A stretch of 64,000 bases of DNA from Vombatus ursinus (lineage: Eukaryota > Chordata > Mammalia > Diprotodontia > Vombatidae), in contig NW_020954557.1 in the NCBI RefSeq assembly GCF_900497805.2, positions 1 to 64,000 on the forward strand. Reading direction: 5' to 3'. The translations under genes were made by a program, and so were the position numbers. This document shows, one piece after another, positions 38,381-50,209 of this stretch (the stretch's first letter is position 1; each line of letters opens with the position of its first letter). The notes under the pieces are model-generated. The model ran no database searches. It saw only the letters and a list, made by a program, of their open reading frames with translations, and had not been told where the DNA came from.

Positions 38381-39649
38381 ATTTCCTAGGATTCTTGCAT
38401 GTAGGCTTCACTAACTTGTCCTAGGGCCTTTCTCCAAGCATCTTAGGGTTAGTTCTTCTTGAAAGATAATGAAACTCTCCTTCAGACTTAATTGGGCACT
38501 TAAAAAGGGAACTGACTCAGGATGTTGATGTGGCTTCCTAGTCACCTGAGAACAAAAAGCTGTGAGGAATCCCACCTCTTGCTGAGGCCACTGAGTGCAG
38601 ACAGACAACGTAACTAAAAATAGGAAGCTGTGTGCTCAGCTGAATGAGAGTGCTGTCCTCCCTAAATAGTCTTGTGAAATGTCCTTCCACTGCCATCTTT
38701 AAGCAAACCTCCTTTGTTAACTATTGAATAACTTACTAACTCATTTCTTTTCGATGTCAGACTTAAACTACCAAGAGTGTGGCCCAAGTCAACTCTAATG
38801 GACAGGATCTGAATACAATTTTTCCTGACCATCTCCAGCGTTCTATCCAGTGCATCCCCTGGCTGCCTCCAGAGACTCAGAGGAAATGACTGACAAGTTG
38901 TTATGGATATCATATATGTTGAAATTGAAGTATAATGCCCTTTAGGATTACCAAGGAAATAGAGACACCAAAGATGGACATCTGCTGGTCAGGATGAAAA
39001 TCTTCTACCATTTTCCTCTTCGACTTCTCAGGGGATTAACCCTGCTTCTACATTGATGATCCAGATAACTATTCACTCTTAGAAGGCTATGTTGGAGGTG
39101 ATCTTGTCCTGCAGGATAACATCTCAGAGGCCAACCTCGGCATTAGATGACCTGCCTACCCCAAAAGATACAGGCACAGAAGCTATTCCTGCAACAGCTA
39201 GTATGCCAGAGCAATTTAATTGGTTATACTCACATTCAACAATATGCTTATAATAAGTTATCTTTTTTTAAGTGATAACCAGGGCAGGTGGTTATCATAA
39301 CCAAGACATATCCTGGCCGGTATCTAACAACACAGTCTCTCCCCCCTGCCTAGGCTGGCGAAGTAGAATGTAAGAGGGCACCATAAGCCTCCTTTACCTC
39401 CCAGTGGAGCCCCTCTGCAGCTTTCAGAAAGGTGCTATTTCTGTAAGGTGGAGTGACCCAGTCATATGACCTTTCTTGAAAAATGAGACATTAAATAGAA
39501 CACCATGGTTTGAGTTATAGGAAGTCTCCGAGGAATGAAATTCTATAAACAATTTTATTTTTGCCAGCAACCCTAGCAGCTTTTCTGCCTTTCCAGGCTA
39601 AAACAACCCGGAGAACTCACTGTGCTGCTGACTTCCAGAATCATACATC
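38381..39649. other. unique intergenic sequence
   Basis: No repeat I can name. A block at 39250-39420 with a CT-rich run could be a relic, but nothing defines its ends. Confidence 0.35.
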
Positions 39650-40560
39650 TTTTTTTTAAACAACAAGTTTATTTAAACAACAAGATGTTTGATGTGAAGG
39701 GAAAACTATCTAGGATCAATTTCCTTATAGTAGTTTATCCCTACTGAGAGACAGAGATTGCTTTACATGTAACAGTTAAGTACAAAAAAGTTATAAAATT
39801 GTCCTTGGTTTTACAATGATAAAAGAAAAACATTGAAATTATCCAATCAAACAAGGAAAGCAATGATTTTTTGTGTTTTTTTTTTGTTGTTGTTTTTAAA
39901 CAGTAAGAGCAAAATAACTTACTAGAATATAAAGATAAAAGTTGAATGAGCATGCCACTAATGGAGAAAAGGGATATTTTCACAGAACTAGTTTGTTTTC
40001 TCCCTCCCCATCTCCACTTGATGTTGATCAAAACATACCATGAGCCATTAGATTTAAAAAACAAAACAAAAAACAAACAAACGGCGTCATCCCTGGGCAC
40101 ACACACCAGTTACTTTATGTACAATAAAGGAATGAGGGAAGGGAATCAAAGATGAGAATACTCTGTTGAAGGAGTCAGGATGTGGATGCACCAAGTCTTG
40201 GTTTTCTAATTGTGAATGCATTGTTTTCCTTGGGAGCACAGTTCTGGAGTAGAATTGCAGGTTCTCTTTCTTAGTAAACGCTTCCTGTCTGCTGCTGGAA
40301 TACAGCAATTAGATCGTCATCCTCTATATCCAACTGCGCAAGTGTGTCTGTTTTATTGATTGGTTGCCCATCAAATCGGAATCTGACCTGCGTCATTGAC
40401 AAACCGGGTCGTTCACAATAGGCTTTCGTTAATTCACTAAGTGGTGTGTGCCTCTTAATCTTAAATTGCACCATCGAAACATCTTGCCCTGCCACCTTCA
40501 AATTAATGTGGTTGTTTTCAGTCTTGACTCCTTCCTTTGGCTTTTCATTAACTATGGCGA
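39650..40560 (-). pseudogene. SUMO2: processed (retro)pseudogene of SUMO2
   Basis: The minus strand encodes a ubiquitin-like modifier of 94 codons without introns (40555-40271). It includes EGVKTEN (the PsiKxE chain-forming site near Lys11), [30 protein letters not shown] and FQQQTGSVY. It is about 80 percent identical to my recollection of SUMO2 over the folded part and shares its GG-V-Y type of end. Two changes would stop it working as SUMO: the start codon reads ATA (40553-40555), and the C-terminal diglycine is Gly-Ser, so it could not be conjugated. One residue is missing near position 15. A 3' UTR of about 620 bp follows, with AATAAA (reverse of 39668-39673) and a T-run at 39650-39657 that is the reversed poly(A). 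No clear target duplication was found. The frame is otherwise open. Confidence 0.88.
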
Positions 40561-40720
40561 GCCCGGGTTCTCCTCAAGCCTCAGGGTGGTCCCTTCCAAG
40601 GGAAAGCGTGGAGGTGGGGTGGAAAGGAGGACGGGGAACGGGAGGGGGAGGGGGAGGGGAGAGGAGGAGGAGGCTGCAGCGGAGGTAATTTACGCTCCCT
40701 CTCCCCCCACCCCCAGACAG
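40561..40720. other. G-rich, purine-biased block upstream of the SUMO2 retrocopy
   Basis: It has ggagggggagggggagggga and several CpGs in an otherwise AT-rich region. It may be 5' UTR carried with the retrocopy, or local sequence. With several G4-5 runs it could form a G-quadruplex. Confidence 0.5.
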
Positions 40721-41119
40721 TTGCACTTAAAAGCCATTAAAAGTCTCGGGAGAGCAGCCAGACCTTCTGTGGTCTGGAGGGGGCAGTCAGTTCCAGAGCC
40801 TTTGGTTGGAAAACTTGCAGGGCCGCAAGCGACACTATAATTATTGGAACCAAAAGTTGCAGGGTTTTGTTATGGGAGGGAGACGAAAATTTTCTTTCTA
40901 GCTACACTTGGGGGAGGTGAGGGGACTGAGGGGTCAGATGTACTTCATAGAACAGCAGTAAGTAAAGGGTGCTGAGGAAGAGAAAAAAGGAAGGGAGGAA
41001 TGATAAAAGCATAGCCCAGGCCAAGATCCATGAAAGAAGCCATGTCCCGTTCAAATCCATTAGTTGAAAAAAAAAGGCAACCAGTCCAACCAATAGGCAG
41101 GGGCCTGCTCTAAGTGAAT
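40721..41119. other. unique sequence
   Basis: No repeat or gene recognised between the G-rich block and the LINE relic. Confidence 0.35.
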
Positions 41120-41820
41120 CCAGGAACTGAAAGGCCAAAGCTCAGAATCCCAGAATTTCATAATGAGAAGAGACCTCAGCACCCCTCGAGTTCAACCTAT
41201 ACCTCGAAAAAGAATTCCCAGTATAACACACTTGAAAAGTGGTCATCTAGATTCTGTTTGAAGAGCTCAAATGCAGGGGGCTGGGGGAGAAGGGGCTTCC
41301 CAGCCCTCTTTAGGATAATTCTAATCATTAGGAAGGTTTTCTCACATCAAGCAGAATTTGCTTCTTTGCAATTTTTTCAAAATTCTGAGTTCTGCCCAAA
41401 TATAACAAATGGAATCCCTTTTCTGACTGAGAGCTCTTCAGACACTTAAAGTTAGAAATGCCCTCCCTGAGTCTTTTTCCATGCTCCTCATCCCTAGTCC
41501 CTTCAGGTCTCCTATACAAGAAATTCAAGGTCCTTCACTATTTATAGCTTAGCAATGTCCTTCCTAAACTGTGGTTCCCAGTACTGAACACAGAATTCCA
41601 AATGTGGGCTGACCAGAGTGAAGGACAGTGAAACTCTCATGTATTTATTCCTGAAGTGAAGCCTAACAGCCCAGGACTGCCATAGCATTCTTTTCTGAAT
41701 GCCACATCACACCACTGATTACACTGAGCTTGCAGTACACTAAAACCCCCAAATCATTTTCAGACAAATTGCTCTCTAACTATCCTTTCCCCATATTGTA
41801 CTTAAGAAGTTGATTTTTTA
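41120..41820 (-). mobile_element. CR1/L3-like LINE 3' region, antisense
   Basis: In reverse it reads like CR1 3' regions: ggaattctgtgttcagtact then gggaaccacagtttaggaag. On + it shows ccaaatgtgggctgaccaga and gagcttgcagtacactaaaa followed by cccccaaatcattttcagac. No frame survives. Confidence 0.55.
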
Positions 41821-42424
41821 AAAAGATCAGTATATTGAAAGTCATAAAAACACCATAGATAGGGGAACTCTTGAAGCTTATAGACAGCTTCTCTCATTCA
41901 AGGAACCAGGCCAAGACAGAAGAGTTTTAATTAGGGTGAGGCAGCCAGAGTTTTTTCTCAGGGCACAGAAATTAAAGGGTACAAAATGCAAAATAATCAT
42001 TTTAATTAATTGTGCAATTTTTGAGTTTGTTACATTCTAATAACTTCACACCTTCAATAGTGTGAAAACAGTGGAGCTTAGTCCCTAGTTAACAATAATA
42101 ATTCCACAAATTAAGAAGTTACCAGAAGGAAGTCTTCTTTATCACTCTGATGCCAGGTGACTCTACCCAACATCAGACTCATGGTGTCCTGGGGTCTCCT
42201 CTCCTGGGGCTGGTCCCTAGCTACTTAACCAAAGAAAGTTGCCCTTGGTGAAGGAGGTGTGTGCTAATCACATTCCTTCCCCATCACTTGTATCCCTAAG
42301 TAAATTCTATTTAAGATTTGCAAAGCACTTTCTTCACAATCTTGTGACATAGGTCATAGGCCGAGGCATTTCTAAGTCTTTTAAAAAATGATAAATGTTC
42401 TAAACAATATTAGTTCCTTACTTT
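41821..42424. other. unique sequence
   Basis: No gene seen. A short MIR-like patch (gatttgcaaagcactttctt) lies near 42317. Confidence 0.35.
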
Positions 42425-42605
42425 TGTATAATAATAATAATACGCATTTTTATATAGCACTTTAAGGTTTACAAATCACTTTCTTCCACAAAAACCTGCT
42501 GAGTTAAGTGGTATAGGTATTGTTATTATCCCCAGTTCAAATTAAGGAAACTGACACTCAAAGAGGTTAAGCAACTTGTCCAGGGTAACATTTAATGGAG
42601 TCAAG
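42425..42605 (-). repeat. MIR, antisense
   Basis: An (ATA)n start, then tagcactttaaggtttacaa, ttgttattatccccagttca and aagaggttaagcaacttgtc. Confidence 0.8.
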
Positions 42606-42689
42606 ATGTTCTCTGATTACATGAGAAGTGTTTTTCTACCACCCCACCACCGCACCACCCCTAGGTTGAAACAATCAAAGACAACCTTG

Positions 42690-42890
42690 TCATATTCTTT
42701 GAAGACCGTGGTTCAAATTCCTGCTTTGTAACTTCGAAACTCTGATCTTGGGCAAACCACTTAAGTCTCAATTAAATCATCTATAAAATTGGATATCAAT
42801 ACTTTACACCATCTTCCTCACAGAGCTATTGTGAGAAGGGTATTCTGCAAACCTGAAAGTGCTGTATAAATGTCAGTTGTTGCTATCAAT
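42690..42890 (+). repeat. MIR, sense
   Basis: The run gtggttcaaattcctgcttt, cttgggcaaaccacttaagt, cagagctattgtgagaaggg and gtgctgtataaatgtcagtt. Confidence 0.75.
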
Positions 42891-43219
42891 CTTTAATTAT
42901 TAGGGTGAGGAAACAGGTTATTCATTATCCCAGAGTCTTCCATGAAACAAATCTCCAAGGATGTAACCAAAGTACTGACCTGCATTGGTGATGTCCCTAC
43001 TGACTTTTCTAGAAAAGAGTCCTCCCTTTTATATTTTAGGAAAAAACTACTGAATTTTAATAACAATATCAGTGATAGAGACTGGGCCTGTGATTTCACT
43101 GGTATAGCGATCTCATGGGAAAAGGAATTTCCTATATCAATGCAGGTGGTTAAGTTTCCTGTTCAAAAAAGAGGATTGAAGAGCTAGAAGGAAATTTAAC
43201 TACTGTTTCGTTCAAATCT

Positions 43220-43458
43220 GGGCAGCTAGGTGGCACAGTGGATGGAGAAGCGGATAGGGTGGCAGATCTGAAGTCAGGGAGACTTCCTGAATTCCTGAGT
43301 TCAAATCTGGTCTCGGTAATTTTACCCTGGTTACCTCAGTTTCCTCATCTCTAAAATGAACAGGAGAAGGAAATGTCAAACCACTCTAGTGTCTTTGCCA
43401 ATAAAACCTCAATGGGGTCACAAAGAGTTGGACATGACTGAAAAATGGCTCAACAAAA
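43220..43458 (+). repeat. MAR1-like SINE
   Basis: The head gggcagctaggtggcacagt, then gagttcaaatctggtctcgg and the RTE-type tail tttgccaataaaacctcaat. The first half carries a small internal duplication-like insertion near 43245. Confidence 0.85.
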
Positions 43459-44252
43459 ATCAAACCCAGGGCACAAATTCACTAAGAGCTTTGCATAAAG
43501 TCCTAAGTCTAGTAAGCACATAACTGGGATTTGGACCTAAATCTAGTATGCTTTTCATTTGTAAAGGTTGGCATCCATCTTCCCACACCTCCCCCCTCCC
43601 CATTAAACACAAAAGACCCAGACATCTTGATTAAATCAATCAATCAATCAAAAAGAAACTAGTCATGAATAATCCTTAGTCAATCTGAAAGAATTGGGGC
43701 TTTGAGCCATTGGAAAGTGACAGGATAATACACAGAAAATACCTGGTGATTGCTTGAAGAATACCAAGTTATGACTCTTGGAGGACATCTAAAAATGATA
43801 AGCTAGTCTGGAGTCAAGTTAGAAAAGACTCCACATTCAGAAGCTAAGAATTCCAGATCCCTGAGAAGGACTTTTTCTCTTTCTCCTCCTGCTTACCTGT
43901 TGATCATGCTACCCAAAAGACTAGACAAGTGGGGTACACCATGTCCAGCTGGGAGCAGAGACATGCCAATAACAATAACAAACAGAAGACAACTGAGAAA
44001 AGACTATTTAGTTTTGTCAATGACAGAATTGGCTGAATTACGACTTTGTAAAATTTGAAAGACTAGAAGACCTAAAGGTCTCATCAGCATTCACCTGAAA
44101 GACATACAAAGACAAATTAGACATACCAAAGAAAGACAGCTACAGGACTCCATGAAGGCACTCACCCTTGGAACCCAGTAGAGAGTCACACTTCAGGTGA
44201 ATTTTATGCGTGCTTCATAAAGAGATAAAAAGGCTTCCCATAACTAGGAGAT
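43459..44252. other. unique sequence
   Basis: It contains (AATC)n at about 43636-43651. A patch near 44030-44180 resembles an old LINE coding relic but cannot be assigned. Confidence 0.35.
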
Positions 44253-44502
44253 GGACAGCTAGGTGGTACATGGAAAGAGTGCCAGACCTGGAGTCAGGAA
44301 GACCTGATTTTAAATCTGGCCTCAGACACTCACTAGCTGTGTGACCCTGGGCAAGTCACTTAACCCTGTTTGCCTCAGTTTCCTCATCTGTAAAATGAAC
44401 TGGAGAAAGAAATGACAAACTACTCCAGTATCTTTGCCAAGAAAACCCCAAATGGGGTCATAAAGAGTCAGACACCACTGAAACAACTGAACAACCGCAA
44501 CA
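44253..44502 (+). repeat. MAR1-like SINE, full length
   Basis: From ggacagctaggtggtacatg through gtgtgaccctgggcaagtca and gtttcctcatctgtaaaatg to the tail agtcagacaccactgaaaca. One of the best preserved long SINE copies here. Confidence 0.9.
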
Positions 44503-44554
44503 GAAGATGTAGGTTAACCTCTTGCCGGATGGGCTTCCCTACACTGTGTCTCAC

Positions 44555-45170
44555 TACCTTTATGCTATAAGTTTGAGTCTACTCTTCCCAGGGACCTTGG
44601 GTATGCAAGAGGAGATCATGCCTCCATTATGGGGCAGTGGGATGGTTACTATAACTGTCCTTTGAGAGAAATGATTATTAATAACCAATGATTTGGGGAG
44701 ATCTGGAGTTTCCCCATTTTTCTAAAGTCCTAATTTTAAAAAGTTTAATCTCTTGAAGGACATTGCTGATAATGAGACTGGACTAACTTTCTTGTTCAGA
44801 CTCCCCACAGGTGGAGAAGCTGTTGTGTTCTGCTCAGGTTTGGTTGGGGTAAAAGTTCTTTGAATAGATTGCCACTAGGGGTGGTCTGGGTATAGAGATA
44901 GTCTCTTTGTCCAAGGGTGACATGATGTCACTCTCAGCCCCTCGTTATGATATGCATTCTCTCATTAATTGTTAACCAATCAGGGTTAATTCCCACCCTG
45001 GGCAACACCTACTCATCGAAGGGTATATAAACTGTGAGCCCCAGTCATAGTCTAAGAGAGACAGCCAAAGGACCATTCTTTTATTAATAAGAATGTTGAC
45101 CTTATTAATAAAACAGTTAAATTACCCAGAAACTATGTCCCTCCAACCTTTTTAATCTCCACACCTTCCT
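44555..45170 (+). mobile_element. probable solo LTR or LTR fragment
   Basis: A CCAAT box (44976-44980), a TATA box (TATATAA 45024-45030) and AATAAA (45107-45112) occur in the spacing of a retroviral promoter and poly(A) region. The segment could end at ctccaca near 45169. The 5' boundary is unclear, and the only target duplication I can propose is imperfect. A further AATAAA near 45181 leaves the 3' limit open. Family unknown; an old element is likely. Confidence 0.45.
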
Positions 45171-46299
45171 ATACCTGCTTAATAAATACCCTTTCTAAAA
45201 TAAATTATCTGACTGATAATTAATGGGAAGCACAGCAATTGTGGCTTATGAAGGACAGAAGTAGAAAACTTCAGCAACCCTTAGGGTTATACCTAGTACC
45301 CTGAGAGATCATTAGCAGCCCTCCAGGGACCTATCCTGCCAATGCAAATGGAGGTTAAGGGAAGTAATCCGAGAGGGAGTGGTACATATGTGGTACACTT
45401 TAGGAGGTACCCAGCTCAGCCCCCAACTTCTATGAAGGTCAGCATTCCAACAATTCCAGAAAAATGTCTATTCTTTTGGACACTGCCAAAGAATCCATTT
45501 TGACAACCTTGATTTTTTTTTCACTTGGAAATTGCTCTCATAGAAGTTTTCAATGAGTGCATCATGAAATAGTCAATGAACACATTTTTATCTTAAAAGT
45601 TTTTGATTTTTACTTGTTATGATGTCAAGGGAAACTACTCCTGGTGTGAAATACAGGAGATATTTCTGTGTCCAATGAATGCTTCCTATATCCTTTCTTC
45701 TGCCTTCAATGACAAGGCCTTTTCACAGATGCCTCTCACTATAAACTGCTGCCCCATTTTTTTTTTCTGGACTTGTCTCACCTAGCTATCCTTGGGTAAA
45801 GGAACTCAGGTTTCCCATTTCTCCTCTGACCTGTACTTTCTTTAAAAAGCAGACAGTGAATGTTTACTTGGTTTTTCTAAGTGTTCCTTTTGTTTTGTTT
45901 TGTAAACCAAAAGATCATTAAGAAATTATAAAAAAAAAATTAAAGCCTGTAGGCACTCTCTCCCCCTTAAAATCATTTTGTACTTACTTGTATATGTATT
46001 TAAGATCCCAAAGAACATGGACAACATTTTTTTTTTCTTTTTGGTCTTTGTTTCTCCTTTGATACTCAATAGGTATTCTCTAAATGTTTGTTGATTTGAG
46101 TTGTTATCTCTGGTCTTCACATAAAATATAATTAGAGGTACGACTAGTATTTCCTGGTTTCCCCATTCCCTGGCTATTCTTTTAATGGAGGAATTCTTCT
46201 CCTTTGCCTTTCCCCAATGCTTGGTTGGTGGGTAGGGATCGGGGACAGTGGAGACTCTATAACGATCATTGCTTTAAGAAAGGAATTAAGGAGTTCATA
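45171..46299. other. unique sequence, part may be LTR-element debris
   Basis: The part next to the LTR-like segment (45171-45470) differs in composition from the rest but shows no coding remnant. 45500-46299 holds T-runs and nothing recognised. Confidence 0.35.
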
Positions 46300-46390
46300 G
46301 GATCAAAGATTCAGAGCTGGAAAGAACCTTCCATCAAGACCACCTCCCTTGCTTTATAGATGAAGACTGTCGCATAAGAGAAACTACTTT
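46300..46390 (-). repeat. CORE-SINE tail fragment (MON1-like), antisense
   Basis: Gattcagagctggaaagaac and gctttatagatgaagactgt match the reverse of a MON1-like tail. Confidence 0.5.
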
Positions 46391-46699
46391 GTTTTGTTTT
46401 GTTTTTCTCAGTGTCGGAAAGGTAGTAGGTATTGGAGAAGAGCCCAAGTCTTCCAATATGTTCTCCACTATGCTAGACTACCTCCTCCACTTGTACAAGT
46501 CAAAACAGAAATTTCAAAATGTCAGCCTCCTTGGCCGTACACTGCATCAGCTTCATGTGAGAAATTCATCTTTGCTCATTTTAATGACGTGCCTTTAAGA
46601 AGTTAATCACTCTCTGCTTCCCAGCAGTCTCCCTGAAATAGGTTTGAGAAGGTTCCCCCCAAATTATCTATCCCTTCACTTCTCTAACCACCCTTCTAC

Positions 46700-46935
46700 A
46701 TCTTTGTGAAAGGAAACCTGGCCTTGGAATCAAGAAAGATCTGGGTGTAAATCCTGACCTTGATACTCAGTAGGTGCATGACTCTGGGTGTCTGTCATAC
46801 AGCCTCTCTGATCTTCAGTTTTCTCATCTGTAAAAACGGGGGTAATAATACTTGCACTGTCTATGTCATGGGATTATTGTGAGATAAACAGTTTGTAAGC
46901 CTTAAAATGCTATATAAATGTGAGCTATAATTATC
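46700..46935 (+). repeat. MIR, sense
   Basis: The run ctgggtgtaaatcctgacct, gttttctcatctgtaaaaac, gggattattgtgagataaac and aatgctatataaatgtgagc. Confidence 0.8.
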
Positions 46936-47109
46936 ATCTTCTTTAGATGCAATTTACCACTCCCTAAAATTCTGATTTAAGACAGCCACTCCTTGAAATT
47001 CTGATCTTTGTCCATTGCTTATATTTCTCAGTGACCTTATCTACTTTTTCCAAGAATACCTGCCCAACCTACTTCCCAAGGTTGATCTGAAAATAAGATT
47101 ATATGGAGG

Positions 47110-47315
47110 TGGCATAACAGAATCAAAGGAGCCCTAGAGGGTCAGAGTCCAGGTAACAAGAGACCTGAATTCTTGTTCTGACTCTCACCTAAATTTGTTG
47201 TCATGTCTTGCATGAATCATTTAAGCTCTCTAGTCCTCAGTTTCCCCAAGTGTAGAGTAAAAGATGAGCCAATTATCTCTAAGGTCCCTTTCAGCTCTAA
47301 AATTTAATCTGTTTG
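47110..47315 (+). repeat. CORE-SINE, MON1-like
   Basis: Gcataacagaatcaaaggag, then ctctctagtcctcagtttcc and the tail attatctctaaggtcccttt plus cagctctaaaatttaat. Confidence 0.75.
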
Positions 47316-47349
47316 TATAGAAGCTGTTGGCAAAGAGCAGAAAAACACA

Positions 47350-47710
47350 CAAACCATATCAACAAATGTTTTTCAAGCACCTAGAATGCAAGGCACTGTG
47401 GAAGAGAAATGGCATAGAAAGATGTGTAAACCATGGTCTTAGCACTTATAACAGTTTATAATCCAGCAATAGAATTATGAAATTAATCTATTTTATTTAT
47501 GCAAATTTATTTTATATTTTGCAAATAGCCTGTGATACTTCTAACAACATCTTCCAAAGAATCATAAATCAACAAGAATTTATTGAATACATCCGCTGCC
47601 AGAGACACTGTATGAGGCATGTGGGATACAAATACAAAGGAAAAAAGAAAAAGAAAAAAATTCCTTCTCTCAAGGAGTTCATATCCTAATGCAAGAAACA
47701 ATTAGTACAT
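47350..47710 (-). repeat. two L2 3' end fragments, antisense
   Basis: First piece: caacaaatgtttttcaagca … ggcactgtgg. Second piece, about 47560: aatcaacaagaatttattga … ggatacaaatacaaagg. Confidence 0.6.
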
Positions 47711-47870
47711 GCATAAGTCTACACAAAATAAATATAAAGGGAATTATAATATAATTATATAATATAAAATAACATTGTAATGCAATATATAATAACATAA
47801 TACATAATTATAATTATAATTACAAGGTAATCATATATATGGTAGTTTTTAAAAGATTATTTTTCAAATG
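47711..47870. repeat. AT-rich low-complexity tract
   Basis: Mostly taat, aata and ttat units. Confidence 0.75.
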
Positions 47871-48029
47871 AAAATCAGCCTTCAGTCTCTCCCACTGTGC
47901 CACCCACATGCTGCCACTGAGAAAGCAAGAGAAAAGCAAGCCCCTGTTGTAAACACACAGTCAAACAAAACAAATTTTCCACCCTCAAAAAAATATATAT
48001 CTCAATCTGCACTGTGATACCATCACTTC

Positions 48030-49637
48030 TGTATCAGAATGTAGGTAACATGTTTCATCATGAGTTCTCTAGTAGTTGGTCATTGCATTGATCAGTTTTT
48101 ATTACTCATTAGGGTCCATAAGTCTTTCAAAGTTGTTAGTCTTTACATTATTGTTGTTTAAATTCTCCTGGTTCTGCTCATCTCACTGCGTATCAATTCA
48201 TACAAATCTTCATTGCCTTTTCTGAAACCATCCCTTTCATCATTTCTTGTAGCACAATAGTATTTGATCACATTCACATATCATAATTTGTTCAGCCATT
48301 CCCCAATTGAGGAAGATTCCCTTAGTTTTCAATTCTTTGCAACCACAGAAAGAGCTACTATAAATACTTTTGTGCATGTGGGTCCTTTTTCTCTTTCTTT
48401 GATCTCTTTGGAGTACAGATACAGATCTAGTACTAGTATTACTGGGTCAAAGGGTATATGCGCTTTAATTGCTTTGGAGGCATAGGCGCAAATTGCTTTC
48501 TAGAATCACTGGGCCAGTTCACAGCTGCACCAACAGGGCATTAATGTAATTGCTTTCCCAAAGCCCTTCCAGCAGTTGTGATTTTCCATTTTTTGTCAAT
48601 TTTGCCAATCTGATGGGTGCAAGAAGAAGACCCAGAGTTGTTTTAATTTGTATTCCTCTAATCATGATTTAGACCATTTTTTTTTTCCCAGATGGCAATA
48701 ACAGCTTGGAATTCTTCCTCTGAAAACCGTGTGTTCATATCTTTTGTTGTTTCTGTTGTTTAGTCATTCAGTCATGTCGTACTCTTTGTGACCCTGTGGT
48801 TCATAGTGTCTATGGGGTTTTCTTGGCAAAGATATTAGAGTGGTTTGCCATTTACTTCTCTAGTGGATTAAGGCAAACAGAATTTAAGTGACTTGCCCAG
48901 GGATGCATACCTAGTAAATGTCTACCACTTGACTTTAATTTGAATCAGCTCCCTACATATTCAGTAAATGAGAACATCACCAAAAAAAAAAAAAAATGGT
49001 GCAAAGAGGTTTTTTTTCCCTCATTTACTGGCTTCTTTATAATTTTAGCTGCACTGATTTTACTTGTACAAAAACCTTTAATTTTATGTAATTTAATTTC
49101 AATTTTACTTCCTGTGATCCTCTCTATCTCTTGTTTGATTATGAACTTTTCCTTTATATGCATAGATCTGATAGGTAATTTTTTCCTTGCTGCTCTAATT
49201 TGTTTGTGATGTCATCTTTTGTGTGTATGTTATATACCCATTTGAAGCTGAGCATGGCATATGATGTGAGATGCTGATGTATATCTAGTTTCTGACAGAC
49301 TGCTTTTCGGTTTTCTCAACAGCTTTTTGTTGAGCTCTTGCCCAGTAGCTGAGCTTATTGAACACTAGGTTATTTGCTCACTTATTCCTTTATACTGTGT
49401 ACCTAATCTGTTCCACTGATCAAACCTTCCATTTCTTAACTACAGCCAAATTGTTTTGATGATTACTGTTTTGTAGCATAGTTTGAGATCTGGTACTTCT
49501 ATGGCCCTCTTTCTTCTCATTGGTTTTTTTTTTCATTATTTTCCTTGAGATCCTTGACTTTTTGTTCTTTCAGATAAATTTTATTATTTCTCACACTATA
49601 AAGCAGTTCTTTGGTATGGAACTGAATAAGTAAATCA
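48030..49637 (-). mobile_element. old L1, 3' half of ORF2
   Basis: It is collinear with 28120-29530 of the full-length L1: gttcagccattccccaattg, tactgggtcaaagggtatat, gatctgataggtaatttttt and aactgaataagtaaatcag. It is interrupted by a MAR1 SINE at 48746-48932. Many stops. The L1 sequence stops at 49637, where hAT-like sequence begins, and similar-age L1 resumes at 52880. Confidence 0.8.
48746..48932 (-). repeat. MAR1-like SINE, antisense, in the old L1
   Basis: It starts tctgttgtttagtcattcag and continues gtgaccctgtggttcatagt, ggttttcttggcaaagatat and gtgacttgcccagggatgca. Confidence 0.8.
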
Positions 49638-50205
49638 GTGGTTCTTAACATTTTTGTTCCATGAACCCCTTTCAACGACAACAAAATGTGTTGTCAACCC
49701 CACAGTAATGTAATATATTTAGATTTATTTACTTGGGGCCGCTAGGTGGCGCAGTGGATTCAGGAGGACCTGAGTTCAAATCCAGCTTCAGACACATAAC
49801 ACTTACTAGCTGTGTGACCCTGGGCAAGTCATTTAACCCCATTGCCTAGCCAAAAAAAAAAAAAAATAGATTTATTTACTCAGTGCTTACAATAACTACA
49901 ATGATAACATTTGTGCCTGAAAGCTACAAATTAAAATGTGTGTTATATAATTATAAAAAATTTATTCTACCTATAATTATGAAAACTCTAAATATAAAAT
50001 CATAAAATTCTAATAATAAAATAATTAGAAATATTTTACAAGGGACATTCAGTATGAATTCAGATAAGTAATCCAGCAAGATTTTACAGGCTCATCTGTA
50101 AGACTTCATATTAAATGTATTTATCACACAAAATTCATTGAATATAAACACATTTTTCATAAATTAGTTACAACTTAGAAGATGTTTAATATAATATGAT
50201 AATCA
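49638..50205. mobile_element. hAT-like transposon end and AT-rich interior
   Basis: Cagtggttcttaacattttt followed by ccatgaacccctttcaacga is a typical hAT terminus of the family seen at 24438 and 25663. The 8 bp before it (aagtaaat) would be the target copy. The other terminus was not found. A young SINE is inserted at 49735. Confidence 0.45.
49720..49880 (+). repeat. young short SINE (WSINE1-like) with 14-bp target duplication
   Basis: SINE 49735-49866 with head ggggccgctaggtggcgcag, B-box-like gagttcaaatcc, the end ccccattgcctagcc and an A15 tail. Duplications tagatttatttact at 49720-49733 and 49867-49880 are identical. Part of the head region (tagagcactggccctgga) is missing. Confidence 0.92.
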
Positions 50206-50209
50206 CATA

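Noticed and set aside
40448-40840. 130-codon open frame on + over the SUMO2 retrocopy
   Set aside because: Antisense to the retrocopy and continued through purine-rich low-complexity DNA.
49735-49866. tRNA genes at the B-box motifs of SINE heads
   Set aside because: The gttcaaat motifs belong to tRNA-derived SINEs; no cloverleaf or anticodon arm can be drawn.
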